NCBI GenBank assembly: GCA_958352855.1
Contig: CATWQE010000108.1
Coordinates: 1-7,076, forward strand
DNA: 7,076 nucleotides
Reading direction: 5' to 3'
From: an uncultured Bacillota bacterium
GTDB lineage: Bacteria; Bacillota; Clostridia; Lachnospirales; Lachnospiraceae
Made by a program: the position numbers and the translations under genes. Below, piece after piece: positions 1 to 6,761 of this stretch (its first letter is position 1; each line of letters starts with the position of its first letter). The notes beneath the pieces are model-generated. The model was not told where the DNA came from and searched no databases. It was given only the letters and a program-made list of their open reading frames with translations.

Positions 1-257
1 TAGAGCTTCTGGTTATGGGAGTGCTGAAGGAATATCAAAGACTTGGAATGGGAAGAGCGTTGTTTGCAGAGGCAAAAAAGTGGGGTGCTTCTAAAGGATA
101 TTCCTTTATGCAGGTGAAAACAGTACAAATGGGAAGGTATAAGGAATATGATGCGACAAATCTTTTTTACCAAAACCTGGGATTTAAAGAATTTGAGGTA
201 TTTCCTGATTTGTGGGATGAGTGGAATCCATGTCAGGTTTATGTGATGAGTCTGTAG
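1..257 (+). CDS. GNAT-family N-acetyltransferase, C-terminal part (5' end outside window)
   Basis: This is the C-terminal portion (about 85 residues) of a GCN5-related N-acetyltransferase, an enzyme class that moves an acetyl group from acetyl-CoA to an amine. The frame is already open at base 3, reading ELLV before the first in-window ATG at 15, so that ATG lies inside the acetyl-CoA fold and is not the real start; the gene begins upstream of the window. Motif A is clear: a hydrophobic strand (ELLVMGVL) followed by the pyrophosphate-binding loop QRLGMG, which fits Q/R-x-x-G-x-G/A. Motif B is seen as the helix-strand ATNLFYQNLGFKEFEVFP near the end. The conserved-looking tail DLWDEWNPCQVYVM is typical of small cytosolic GNAT proteins in Firmicutes. 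The acceptor substrate cannot be told from sequence. The stop is TAG at 255-257; another GNAT gene starts 39 bp downstream on the same strand. Confidence 0.88.
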   Translation, partial: ELLVMGVLKEYQRLGMGRALFAEAKKWGASKGYSFMQVKTVQMGRYKEYDATNLFYQNLGFKEFEVFPDLWDEWNPCQVYVMSL

Positions 258-296
258 ATAAAATAGAAAAAAGAGAAATCTGGAAGGAATCAATCT

Positions 297-1052
297 ATGA
301 AAGAGATAATTAACAATAAAGTGCAAACATTGCTTACAAAAGAGTTTTATTGTAAATTTCAAGAATTAGAAGAAGATCGCATTGTATATTCCATTCATCC
401 AAAAGCTGAACACCCTTATATTAAAATAATGGCTTATAAGAACTGTGTAGTTGTTTGTACATCAAAAGGCTTATCTGCAAATATAAAGTCTCTTTTACGT
501 GGAAAAAGTAGAGATGAGATTTTTGAATTACCATTGGTGTATGGTCAGACAATCCACTATGTTCCAGATATTTATCATAATGGGGAAATATCAATATCTA
601 CAGACTATGAAATAGAAGTTCTTCTGGGTAAAGAAATTTTATCCCTGAAAGGAATAGAAGGATTTGAAAATTCTTTAATGTTTGATGAAAATGGATACAC
701 AGAAACAAAAGCAGTTTGTGTTGTGAGAGATCACAATAAGGTTATTGGAATGTCAGGAGCTGCGGTATCATCTGTAGAGGGTTTATGGGAAGTCGGTATA
801 GATGTTTTACCTGAATATAGAAATTGTAGAATTGGCACACAATTAGTAAAGAAATTGACGGATGTGTTACTGGAAAAAAATATAGTTCCTTTTTACTCTG
901 CTTCTGTTACCAACATTGGTTCTCAAATGGTAGCAAGCAGATGCGGATATATACCTGTCTGGGTTGATACTTTTGGAACCATATTGGATGGAACTTCGGT
1001 TTATCAGGATATGTTATGCGGTTTGGATAAAAAATATGATATGATGCCATAA
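297..1052 (+). CDS. GNAT-family N-acetyltransferase, two-domain type (251 aa)
   Basis: This is a complete 251-residue protein whose C-terminal third is a GNAT fold. The region from about residue 138 (AVCVVRDHNKVIGMSGAAVS) gives the beta2-beta3 strands. VGIDVLPEYRNCRIGTQL (167-184) is motif A, and SQMVASRCGYIPVW (209-222) is motif B. The first glycine of the usual Q/R-x-x-G-x-G loop is replaced by Arg178 (R-N-C-R-I-G), an oddity that may weaken or alter acetyl-CoA binding. The N-terminal 130 residues show no motif I recognise, but this long N-terminal extension before a GNAT domain is known in Clostridia. There is no signal peptide or membrane segment, so it is probably cytosolic. The start ATG has GGAAGG at 282-287, nine bases upstream. 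Only 39 bp separate it from the preceding GNAT gene, so the two may be cotranscribed. Sampled lines are about 23-32% GC, well below uxuA, which may hint at a different origin. The substrate is unknown. Confidence 0.85.
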   Translation: MKEIINNKVQTLLTKEFYCKFQELEEDRIVYSIHPKAEHPYIKIMAYKNCVVVCTSKGLSANIKSLLRGKSRDEIFELPLVYGQTIHYVPDIYHNGEISISTDYEIEVLLGKEILSLKGIEGFENSLMFDENGYTETKAVCVVRDHNKVIGMSGAAVSSVEGLWEVGIDVLPEYRNCRIGTQLVKKLTDVLLEKNIVPFYSASVTNIGSQMVASRCGYIPVWVDTFGTILDGTSVYQDMLCGLDKKYDMMP

Positions 1053-1061
1053 CTCACATAA

Positions 1062-1075
1062 ACTTGACAAGTCAA
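1062..1075 (+). promoter_or_regulatory. Candidate MarR operator overlapping the -35 box
   Basis: Two nested palindromes lie on the -35 element: ACTTG-A-CAAGT (1062-1072) and TTGAC-AA-GTCAA (1064-1075). The second has the same shape as the SlyA-type MarR-family operator as I recall it, TTAGCAAGCTAA, matching at TTxxCAAGxxAA. Binding here would block RNA polymerase, so the inference is autorepression of the operon by the product of the first gene. No binding data exist in the sequence itself. Confidence 0.6.
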
Positions 1076-1092
1076 TTTAAGCTGTCTATAAT
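1064..1092 (+). promoter_or_regulatory. Consensus sigma-A promoter of the marR-MATE operon
   Basis: A perfect -35 box TTGACA (1064-1069) and a perfect -10 box TATAAT (1087-1092) are separated by exactly 17 bp. Transcription should start near 1099, giving a leader of about 24 nt before the MarR start codon with AGGAGG at 1113-1118. A promoter this close to consensus is expected to be strong unless repressed, which fits the overlapping palindrome and the encoded MarR repressor. Confidence 0.85.
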
Positions 1093-1122
1093 ATATTTGG
1101 CATATCAAGAACAGGAGGAGCT

Positions 1123-1596
1123 ATGGAAAATCGAGTGTTAGGAAGAAGCATTGCGATTCTTCATCGGAGAGAACAAAAGTATATGATTCAAACCATGAAG
1201 GAATATGGCATTGGTTATTCCAGTTATAATTTTTTATTTTATTTGTCTGCATATCCCGGCAGCAGCCAGAAGGAGATGTGCGAAAATATGGCGGTGGATG
1301 AGGCGCTTGCTGTGAGAACTATGAAGAAACTCCAGGAGCAGGGCCTTATTGAGAGGAAAAAATCAGAAGAAGATGGCAGGTCCTATGCCATTTATCTTAC
1401 TGAAAAAGGTGAAGCAGTGATTCCTAAATTGAGAAAAGCGCTGGCGGGCTGGTGGTCGCAGATTTTGTCTGTACTAACGGAAGATGAGCAGCAGGCAATG
1501 ATTCAGGGAGTGGAAAAAATGGCGATTCATTCCAGGGAAGTGCTTCGTAATGCAAAGGAACAGCAGGAGGAAATTCATGGAAGAAAGAAAGAATAA
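1123..1596 (+). CDS. MarR-family transcriptional regulator
   Basis: This 157-residue protein is the normal size for a MarR winged helix-turn-helix repressor, which binds DNA as a dimer and is usually released by small ligands or oxidants. Residues 1-30 form the N-terminal dimerisation helix. A winged helix spans about 33-100: SSQKEMCENMAVDEALAVRTM (48-68) covers helix 3 and the recognition helix, KKLQEQGLIERKK (68-80) follows, and the wing EEDGRSYAIYLTEKG (82-96) matches the family pattern D-x-R-x5-LT-x-x-G. The last 50 residues are helical and would complete the dimer interface. The start is supported by AGGAGG at 1113-1118. Its 3' end overlaps the MATE gene by 20 bp, which indicates one transcript and coupled translation. 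It probably represses its own promoter through the palindrome at 1062-1075, and thereby the efflux pump. The inducer is not predictable from sequence. Confidence 0.93.
   Translation: MENRVLGRSIAILHRREQKYMIQTMKEYGIGYSSYNFLFYLSAYPGSSQKEMCENMAVDEALAVRTMKKLQEQGLIERKKSEEDGRSYAIYLTEKGEAVIPKLRKALAGWWSQILSVLTEDEQQAMIQGVEKMAIHSREVLRNAKEQQEEIHGRKKE
1565..1570 (+). promoter_or_regulatory. Ribosome binding site deciding the MATE start
   Basis: AGGAGG lies inside the marR coding sequence, six bases before ATG at 1577. An in-frame ATG at 1550 has no such site upstream and would add nine basic, unconserved-looking residues (MQRNSRRKF). The site therefore favours 1577 as the start of the transporter. Confidence 0.85.
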
Positions 1597-2941
1597 TCCC
1601 CTTGGGACAGAACCTATTGGAACCTTGCTTGCCAGATTTGCAATTCCCAGTATTATTGCTATGCTGGTAAGCTCCCTTTACAATATTGTAGATCAGTTTT
1701 TTATTGGAAGAAGTGTGGGAATGCTGGGAAATGCGGCTACGAATGTGGCATTTCCACTGTCTATTACCTGTACAGCCATTTCTCTTTTGTGTGGAATCGG
1801 AGGAGCTGCGAATTTTAATCTGTCCATGGGTCGAAATGAGAAAGATAAGGCAGTGAAATTTGCCGGAGGGGCTATTGGCATGATGCTGACTCTGGGTGTT
1901 TTGCTTTGTATTGTGGCGCAGGTTTTTCTGGAACCCATGATGCAGGCTTTTGGAGCTACGGATAAAGTTTTGGATTATGCGTTGACTTATACAGGGATTA
2001 CATCTTTTGGCTTTCCATTTCTGATTGTGACCACAGGAGGCAGCAACTTAATCCGGGCAGATGGAAGTCCGAAATTTTCTATGATGTGTACACTGACCGG
2101 CGCTATTATTAATACGATTCTGGATCCGCTGTTTATTTTTGGACTGGATATGGGAATGGCGGGAGCTGCCTGGGCTACGATTATCGGACAGGTTGTGTCA
2201 GGACTGATGGTGCTTGGGTATTTGTCCAAATTTAAAACAGTACACATTCCTTTGAAAACATTGCTTCCCTCCAGGGCTGCATGGATTCCCATTCTTTCCT
2301 TGGGAATTGCGCCTTTTTTCAACCAGCTAGCCATGATGATTGTACAGATTGTTATGAATAATACCTTGACTTATTATGGAGGGCAGTCCTCTTATGGAAG
2401 TGATATTCCTTTGGCATGTGCAGGTATTATTTCCAAGGTGGGAATGATTTTCTTTGCTATTGTGATTGGGATTTCCCAGGGGATTCAGCCCATTATCAGC
2501 TATAATTACGGTGCAGGAAACTATGACAGAGTAAAGAATACTTATAAAAAAGCAGTGACAGCAGCCATAGGGATTTCTATTGTGGCATTTTTGCTGTTCC
2601 AGTTGGCTCCAAGACAGATTATTGGAATTTTTGGTTCAGGAAGTGAAGAATATTTCCTGTTTGCAGAGAAGTTTTTCAGGATTTATATGTTCTTTACTTT
2701 TATTAATGGAATTCAGCCTATTACAGCGAATACCTTTACTTCCATTGGAAAAGCAGGAAAAGGTGTGTTTTTGTCCCTTACCAGGCAGATTATTTTTCTG
2801 TTGCCACTGTTGATTATCCTGCCTGTATTTATGGGGATTGAGGGTGTTATGTTTTCCGCACCGGTGGCAGATGGAATTGCGGCTGTGCTTTGTGTTTACT
2901 TTATTTGGAAAGAATTTAAGCATATGGGTACAAGGGCTTAA
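1577..2941 (+). CDS. MATE-family multidrug efflux transporter
   Basis: This is a 454-residue integral membrane protein of the MATE (multidrug and toxic compound extrusion) family, which exports cationic drugs or metabolites in exchange for Na+ or H+. The length and roughly twelve hydrophobic segments fit the family. The first MatE half runs from about residue 14 to 220: PSIIAMLVSSLYNIVDQFFIG (24-44) is the typical first helix, GIGGAANFNLSMGRNEKDKA (73-92) the conserved loop, and IRADGSPKFSMM (159-170) with NTILDPLFIFGLDMGMAGAA (179-198) the signature before helix 6. The second half starts near 236 and carries QGIQPIISYNYGAGNYDRVK (301-320), the equivalent repeat. The N-terminus resembles MepA-like Firmicute transporters. 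It overlaps the MarR gene by 20 bp, so it is probably cotranscribed and repressed with it. The reading frame is intact and ends 18 bp before a terminator stem. The substrate cannot be predicted. Confidence 0.93.
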   Translation: MEERKNNPLGTEPIGTLLARFAIPSIIAMLVSSLYNIVDQFFIGRSVGMLGNAATNVAFPLSITCTAISLLCGIGGAANFNLSMGRNEKDKAVKFAGGAIGMMLTLGVLLCIVAQVFLEPMMQAFGATDKVLDYALTYTGITSFGFPFLIVTTGGSNLIRADGSPKFSMMCTLTGAIINTILDPLFIFGLDMGMAGAAWATIIGQVVSGLMVLGYLSKFKTVHIPLKTLLPSRAAWIPILSLGIAPFFNQLAMMIVQIVMNNTLTYYGGQSSYGSDIPLACAGIISKVGMIFFAIVIGISQGIQPIISYNYGAGNYDRVKNTYKKAVTAAIGISIVAFLLFQLAPRQIIGIFGSGSEEYFLFAEKFFRIYMFFTFINGIQPITANTFTSIGKAGKGVFLSLTRQIIFLLPLLIILPVFMGIEGVMFSAPVADGIAAVLCVYFIWKEFKHMGTRA

Positions 2942-2959
2942 CGCTCTTATACTCATAAG

Positions 2960-2999
2960 AAAAAGGTGCGTCTCTTTTATGGGAGACAGCACCTTTTTT
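2960..2999. terminator. Bidirectional intrinsic terminator between the MATE gene and uxuB
   Basis: The arms are GGTGCGTCTC (2965-2974) and GAGAC-A-GCACC (2983-2993). They pair over ten base pairs with one bulged A (2988) around an eight-base loop. An A run (2960-2964) lies on the left and six T (2994-2999) on the right. On the + strand the stem is followed by TTTTTT and ends the marR-MATE transcript. On the - strand it is followed by TTTTT and lies directly after the uxuB stop codon (3007), so the same element can stop both converging operons. Confidence 0.88.
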
Positions 3000-3006
3000 C
3001 GAATCT

Positions 3007-4617
3007 TTAAGCCATATATTTTTTCAGGGTAGCTCTTACAGCGCCTGTTCCGGCGATTTCTTCTAAGAACATTTCTTCGATTCTTTCACCGATTCCAGCT
3101 TCATATAAGTCAATGCCAAAGATATTTGCATTGGAGAGGATGGATTTTAACTGTCCATTGTAAGAAGCAGGATTTCCAACTTCGATTCCGGCAAGAGCTT
3201 TGGTCAGTTCCTCCAGCATTGGGTCAGCAGAACGTTCAAAAGCATTCCCTTCATCATCCACGCCTAAGAGATATCTGCACCATCCTGCAATCGCCAGAGG
3301 GATAGCAGTTAATTTTTTCGCATCACCATACTGCGCTACATAAGATTTAATGGTTTCACCGTAGCGGATGCCAACCTTCTGTGAAGTATCGGTAGCAATA
3401 CGCTGTGGTGTGTCAGGCATGAATGGGTTTGGAATACGAACGTTGATAACTTCGTCCACGAAATCAGCAGGAGAGAGGATACCTGGGTCTGTTACCACCG
3501 GCATACCTTCTACAGGACCAATCTGGTGAACCAGTTTGTTTAACTGTTCGTCTTTCATTTCATCTGCAATTAATGTATAGCCAAGTACACAGCCATACAC
3601 AGCAAGAGCAGTATGCAGAGGATTCAGGCAGGTGGTAACTTTCATACGTTCTACTTTATTTACGGTGTCTCTGTCTGTAAGATATACACCGGCCTTTTCC
3701 AGAGCAGGTCTTCCGTTAGGGAATTTATCTTCAATCACCAGGTACTGAGGACCTTCTGCATTTACGAAAGGAGCAATGTAGGTTCTCTTGGAAGTAATTA
3801 CAGGAGCAATTTCTTCTACACCGGCTTTTTCCAGGTCTTCACATACAGAGTCAGCAGGTCTTGGTGTGATCTTATCAATCATGGACCATGGGAAAGAAAC
3901 CTGTTTTTCATCAGAAAGATATGCTACAAATCCTTCTTCTACAAAGCCTTTTGCAAGCCATTCTTTTGCCATGGTAAGAATGGAGTTCTGCAGCTTTTCC
4001 CCATTGTGAGAGCAGTTGTCCATGGAAACAACAGCCAGAGGAGCTTTGCCTGCTTTGTAACGTTCATTTAACAAAGCGCATACAACCGCCATAGCAGAAC
4101 CAGCTTTTTCAGGGCCATTGTCAATGTCAGCCTGGATAAATGGGAAGAAAGTTCCGTCAGCGCCTTTTAAGGCATAGCCTTTTTCTGTGATGGTAAAGGA
4201 AATCATCTGCAGTTCAGGATTTACGAAGATTTCTTTTAAACGGTTCCATTCTTCAGGAACATTGGACTGAGCTTTGATTGCTTCGGTAAGGGAGCCAAGG
4301 ACTTTTTTGTCTGTGGAACCGTCTGCTTTTAAGGTAACAGCCAGTACCAGATTGTCATAAGGTTTATAGATTTTATCTACTACATCAAAGTCAAAAGTTT
4401 CTACACAGGTAATACCTTTGTCTGTTTCACCTTTTTCAAGTAAAGTATTAGCTAGTCCACCGATGAAGATACGGAAGATATTACCAGCTCCAAAATGCAC
4501 CCATACAGGGGCTTTTTTGGTGTTTTCAGCAACTTTTTCAATGTCATAGGATGGGAGAGCAATTCCGGCTGCTTCCCAATCCTGTGTGTTCTTCAGACCT
4601 TCTAATGTTAATTTCAT
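3007..4617 (-). CDS. uxuB: D-fructuronate reductase / D-mannonate oxidoreductase (mannitol dehydrogenase family)
   Basis: This 536-residue cytosolic NAD(H)-dependent polyol dehydrogenase most likely interconverts D-fructuronate and D-mannonate in glucuronate breakdown. VHFGAGNIFR (40-49) is the Rossmann-fold dinucleotide loop. MDNCSHNGEKL (199-209) matches the family's central DN-x-x-HNG motif, with Asn201 corresponding to a substrate-binding Asn. The C-terminal domain holds KVTTCLNPLHTALA (326-339), whose Lys326, Asn332 and His335 are the candidate catalytic set. NPFMPDTPQRIATDTSQK (397-414) is the following conserved stretch. The Lys-Asn gap is one residue longer than in the classical enzymes I recall (see findings). 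The ATG is preceded by AAGGGA eight bases upstream. The gene follows uxuA by 36 bp on the same strand, which favours the UxuB role over tagaturonate reductase (UxaB), a close relative with the same fold. Tagaturonate or mannitol activity cannot be excluded from sequence. Confidence 0.87.
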   Translation of the reverse strand: MKLTLEGLKNTQDWEAAGIALPSYDIEKVAENTKKAPVWVHFGAGNIFRIFIGGLANTLLEKGETDKGITCVETFDFDVVDKIYKPYDNLVLAVTLKADGSTDKKVLGSLTEAIKAQSNVPEEWNRLKEIFVNPELQMISFTITEKGYALKGADGTFFPFIQADIDNGPEKAGSAMAVVCALLNERYKAGKAPLAVVSMDNCSHNGEKLQNSILTMAKEWLAKGFVEEGFVAYLSDEKQVSFPWSMIDKITPRPADSVCEDLEKAGVEEIAPVITSKRTYIAPFVNAEGPQYLVIEDKFPNGRPALEKAGVYLTDRDTVNKVERMKVTTCLNPLHTALAVYGCVLGYTLIADEMKDEQLNKLVHQIGPVEGMPVVTDPGILSPADFVDEVINVRIPNPFMPDTPQRIATDTSQKVGIRYGETIKSYVAQYGDAKKLTAIPLAIAGWCRYLLGVDDEGNAFERSADPMLEELTKALAGIEVGNPASYNGQLKSILSNANIFGIDLYEAGIGERIEEMFLEEIAGTGAVRATLKKYMA

Positions 4618-4653
4618 GATTTTTTCCCTTCTTCGCTTTTTGCGATAACCGAT

Positions 4654-5724
4654 TTATTTGGATTCTTTTTCAGCAGCTTCCCATAATCCTCTCAGGTATG
4701 CAGCGCCGAGAGCGCGGTCATACAGACCATAGCCCGGCATTGCTTTTTCACCCCACATCATACGTCCATGGTCCGGGCGGATTGGTCCGTCAAAGCCTGT
4801 GTCATGAAGCGCCTTCATGATTGCATACATATCAAAGGTACCGTCAGAGCTTAAGTGAGCGCTTTCTTCAAAGTCACGCATACCGTCATTGAAACGAAGG
4901 TTTCTTACATGTGCAAAGTGGATTCTTCCTTTCAGCATGTGGATGGTGTCAACTAAATCGTTGTTTAAGTTGGTTCCATAGGAGCCCATGCAGAAGGTAA
5001 CACCATTGTGTTTGTTTGGAACCATTTCCATCATGCGTTTCAGTTTTGCCTGAGAGGAAATGATACGCGGCAGACCGAATACACTCCAGGATGGGTCGTC
5101 CGGATGGATTGCCATGTTGATGTCGTATTTGTCACAAACCGGCATGATGGCTTCCAGGAAGTATTTCAGGTTTTCAAATAATTTTTCTTCGTCAATGTCT
5201 TTGTACAGTTCAAATAATTCTTTTACTTTTTCCATACGTTCTGGTTCCCAGCCGGGCATAACTGTACCGTTCATGTTATCCTTGATGGAGTCGAACATGT
5301 TGTCCGGGTCCATTTTGTCTACAGTGTCCTGGTTGTAGGCAAGAACAGTGGTGCCGTCTTCTCTGACTCTTGCCAGTTCTGTTCTGGTCCAGTCAAATAC
5401 AGGCATAAAGTTGTAGCATACCATGTGGATGTCCGCTTTTCCCAGATTTTCCAGTGTTTCAATGTAAGCGGCAATATCTTTGTCTCTTTCAGGAGCGCCT
5501 GTCTTGATGGCGTCGCTTACGTTTACACTTTCAATACCTGCCAGGTGAAGACCAGCATCCTCTACTTCTTTTTTCATAGCCAGGATTTCATCCAGGGTCC
5601 ATACCTCACCAGGTAATTTGTCATAAAGAGTTGTGATAATACCTGTTACATAGCAGCTCTGTTTAATCTGTTCCAGAGTAACGGTGTCGTGTTTTTTTCC
5701 GTACCAGCGCATTGTCATTTCCAT
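4654..5724 (-). CDS. uxuA: Mannonate dehydratase
   Basis: This 356-residue enzyme (EC 4.2.1.8) removes water from D-mannonate to give 2-keto-3-deoxy-D-gluconate in hexuronate catabolism; it is a cytosolic, divalent-metal-dependent TIM barrel. The N-terminus MEMTMRWYG is characteristic of UxuA. Family stretches include VCYNFMPVFDWTRTEL (102-117), MAIHPDDPSWSVFGLPRI (204-221), FCMGSYGTN (244-252), IHFAHVRN (268-275) and IRPDHGRMMWGE (315-326). His207, Cys245, His272 and Asp318 correspond to the metal-binding set I recall from the Streptococcus suis enzyme, and His319 next to Asp318 is a likely catalytic residue. The length matches the Firmicute form. The chosen ATG (5722-5724) is preceded by GAGGAA; Met3 is an alternative start with a poorer position. 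It is first in the uxuA-uxuB operon, under the promoter at 5766-5794 and divergent from the AraC regulator. Confidence 0.95.
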   Translation of the reverse strand: MEMTMRWYGKKHDTVTLEQIKQSCYVTGIITTLYDKLPGEVWTLDEILAMKKEVEDAGLHLAGIESVNVSDAIKTGAPERDKDIAAYIETLENLGKADIHMVCYNFMPVFDWTRTELARVREDGTTVLAYNQDTVDKMDPDNMFDSIKDNMNGTVMPGWEPERMEKVKELFELYKDIDEEKLFENLKYFLEAIMPVCDKYDINMAIHPDDPSWSVFGLPRIISSQAKLKRMMEMVPNKHNGVTFCMGSYGTNLNNDLVDTIHMLKGRIHFAHVRNLRFNDGMRDFEESAHLSSDGTFDMYAIMKALHDTGFDGPIRPDHGRMMWGEKAMPGYGLYDRALGAAYLRGLWEAAEKESK

Positions 5725-5748
5725 AATTCATTTCCTCGCTTTCGTTGT

Positions 5749-5809
5749 GTTTGTTGATATTTAGTATTATAGTTTCTTTCCAAAATAATTCCAATTGATA
5801 AGTTTGTTG
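5749..5809. promoter_or_regulatory. Paired GTTTGTTG direct repeats flanking the uxuA promoter
   Basis: The 8-mer GTTTGTTG occurs exactly at 5749-5756 and 5802-5809, 53 bp apart, about five helical turns. The right copy lies just upstream of the uxuA -35 box and the left copy within the first transcribed bases. Both are on the same DNA face and orientation, a layout compatible with an AraC-type activator/repressor pair. The sequence is T/G-rich and simple, so chance is a real alternative. Confidence 0.35.
5766..5794 (-). promoter_or_regulatory. Promoter of the uxuA-uxuB operon
   Basis: Read on the - strand, TTGGAA (5794 to 5789) and a perfect TATAAT (5771 to 5766) are separated by 17 bp. Transcription should start near 5759, giving a leader of about 35 nt. 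The -35 box departs from TTGACA, which leaves room for activation by an AraC-type protein bound just upstream. Confidence 0.7.
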
Positions 5810-5815
5810 TATATA

Positions 5816-5844
5816 TTGCAAAAGTTGCGGTTGTGTATTAAAAT
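5816..5844 (+). promoter_or_regulatory. Promoter of the araC-family gene, with an overlapping inverted repeat
   Basis: TTGCAA (5816-5821) and TAAAAT (5839-5844) lie 17 bp apart and would start transcription near 5851, about 26 nt before the start codon. An inverted repeat GCAA-AAG-TTGC (5818-5828) overlaps the -35 box and the start of the spacer, and could be a regulator site. This -35 box is about 21 bp from the -35 of the opposing uxuA promoter, so one bound protein could affect both. Confidence 0.55.
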
Positions 5845-5876
5845 AAATGCAAAGTAAAAGGAAAGGGGAGTGTAAA

Positions 5877-6761
5877 ATGAAGAAAAATTATAAGACCGAT
5901 TTCATTACCCGCCAATATATGTTGTCCAAAGATTTTGAAATTTATTATTATAGTGACAGGCATCTGGGAAACATGGATAGCCATTTTCATAATTATTATG
6001 AGGTGTATTTTTTTCTGGAAGGAAATGTATCTATTTTAATTCGGGATAAGCTGTATCCATTAAAGGCAGGAGATGTAGTGGTGCTGCCCCCGGGAGTTCC
6101 CCACAAAGCGGTGATTCATGATGATAATATGCCATACAGCCGTTTTGTTTTCTGGATTAGTATGGATTATCTTCAGCAGGTGCGGAAAATGTCAGAAGAT
6201 TATTATTATATTATTCAATGTGCGGCAGAGAAAAAGCAATATATCTATCACAATGAACCAGTCCCGTTTACAACTCTCCAGTCTAAAATTTTTCATTTAA
6301 TTGAAGAAATACATTCGGAGCGTTTTGGGAAGGAGCCTAAGGTTTTTATTAGTATTTGCGATTTGCTGCTCCAGCTTAACCGCATGGCTTATGAACAGAA
6401 CAATCCGCGAAAACGCAGAGAGGATCAGGATTTATACCATAATCTGCTGGATTATATTGACAATCATCTGGAACAGGAGATTTCCCTGGATTCTCTGGCA
6501 AAAACCTTTTATGTAAGCAAATTTCATATTGCGCATGTTTTCAAAGAAAACACAGGAATTGCCATCCATCAGTATATTATGAAGAAGCGTCTGGCAGCCT
6601 GTCAGGATGCGATTTTAAGCAATATCAGTATCAGTAAGGCATATCTGATGTTTGGATTCAAGGACTATTCTAACTTCTATCGGGCATTTAAGAAAGAATT
6701 CGGGATTTCGCCAAAGGAGTATCGGGATATGAAGGTGCAGATTGAGGCGAGGGAGCGTTAG
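5877..6761 (+). CDS. AraC-family transcriptional regulator with N-terminal cupin
   Basis: This 294-residue protein has the standard two-domain AraC layout. The N-terminal sugar-sensing cupin carries SHFHNYYEVYFFLEG (35-49), with His36, His38 and Glu42, and LKAGDVVVLPPGVPHKAV (62-79), with His76. A linker of about 100 residues is rich in aromatic and charged residues. The DNA-binding domain has two helix-turn-helix units: SLDSLAKTFYVSKFHIAHVF (203-222), and ISKAYLMFGFKDYSNFYRAF (252-271) followed by KKEFGISPKEYR (272-283), the classic AraC C-terminal signature. GGGGAG (5865-5870), six bases before ATG 5877, fixes the start; the in-frame ATG at 5847 would add MQSKRKGECK, which includes the translated ribosome site. 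The gene is divergent from uxuA across about 150 bp, so by position it probably controls uxuAB and itself. The ligand, perhaps glucuronate, fructuronate or mannonate, is inference. No terminator is visible after its stop. Confidence 0.93.
   Translation: MKKNYKTDFITRQYMLSKDFEIYYYSDRHLGNMDSHFHNYYEVYFFLEGNVSILIRDKLYPLKAGDVVVLPPGVPHKAVIHDDNMPYSRFVFWISMDYLQQVRKMSEDYYYIIQCAAEKKQYIYHNEPVPFTTLQSKIFHLIEEIHSERFGKEPKVFISICDLLLQLNRMAYEQNNPRKRREDQDLYHNLLDYIDNHLEQEISLDSLAKTFYVSKFHIAHVFKENTGIAIHQYIMKKRLAACQDAILSNISISKAYLMFGFKDYSNFYRAFKKEFGISPKEYRDMKVQIEARER

Noticed and set aside
1550..1576. Upstream in-frame ATG that would lengthen the MATE protein by nine residues
   Set aside because: AGGAGG lies between it and ATG 1577 at ideal spacing for the latter, and the extra residues MQRNSRRKF are unlike a MATE N-terminus.
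3613..4071. Long open frame on the + strand opposite uxuB
   Set aside because: It lies entirely inside a well-supported gene, has no ribosome site and shows no recognisable protein motif; a shadow of uxuB codon usage.
4633..4645. Small hairpin TCGC-TTTTT-GCGA between uxuA and uxuB
   Set aside because: Only four base pairs and no T run after it in the transcript direction; too weak to call a terminator or regulatory structure.
5728..5746. Catabolite-repression (cre) site in the uxuA leader, reading GAAAGCG on the - strand
   Set aside because: Only the left half fits the consensus TG-N-AA-R-CG-N-WWW-CA; the right half reads AGGAAA with several mismatches.
5847..5876. Upstream in-frame ATG for the AraC-family protein
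   Set aside because: The purine-rich ribosome site GGGGAG at 5865-5870 serves ATG 5877, and the extra residues simply translate that site; the predicted transcript start near 5851 would also exclude it.
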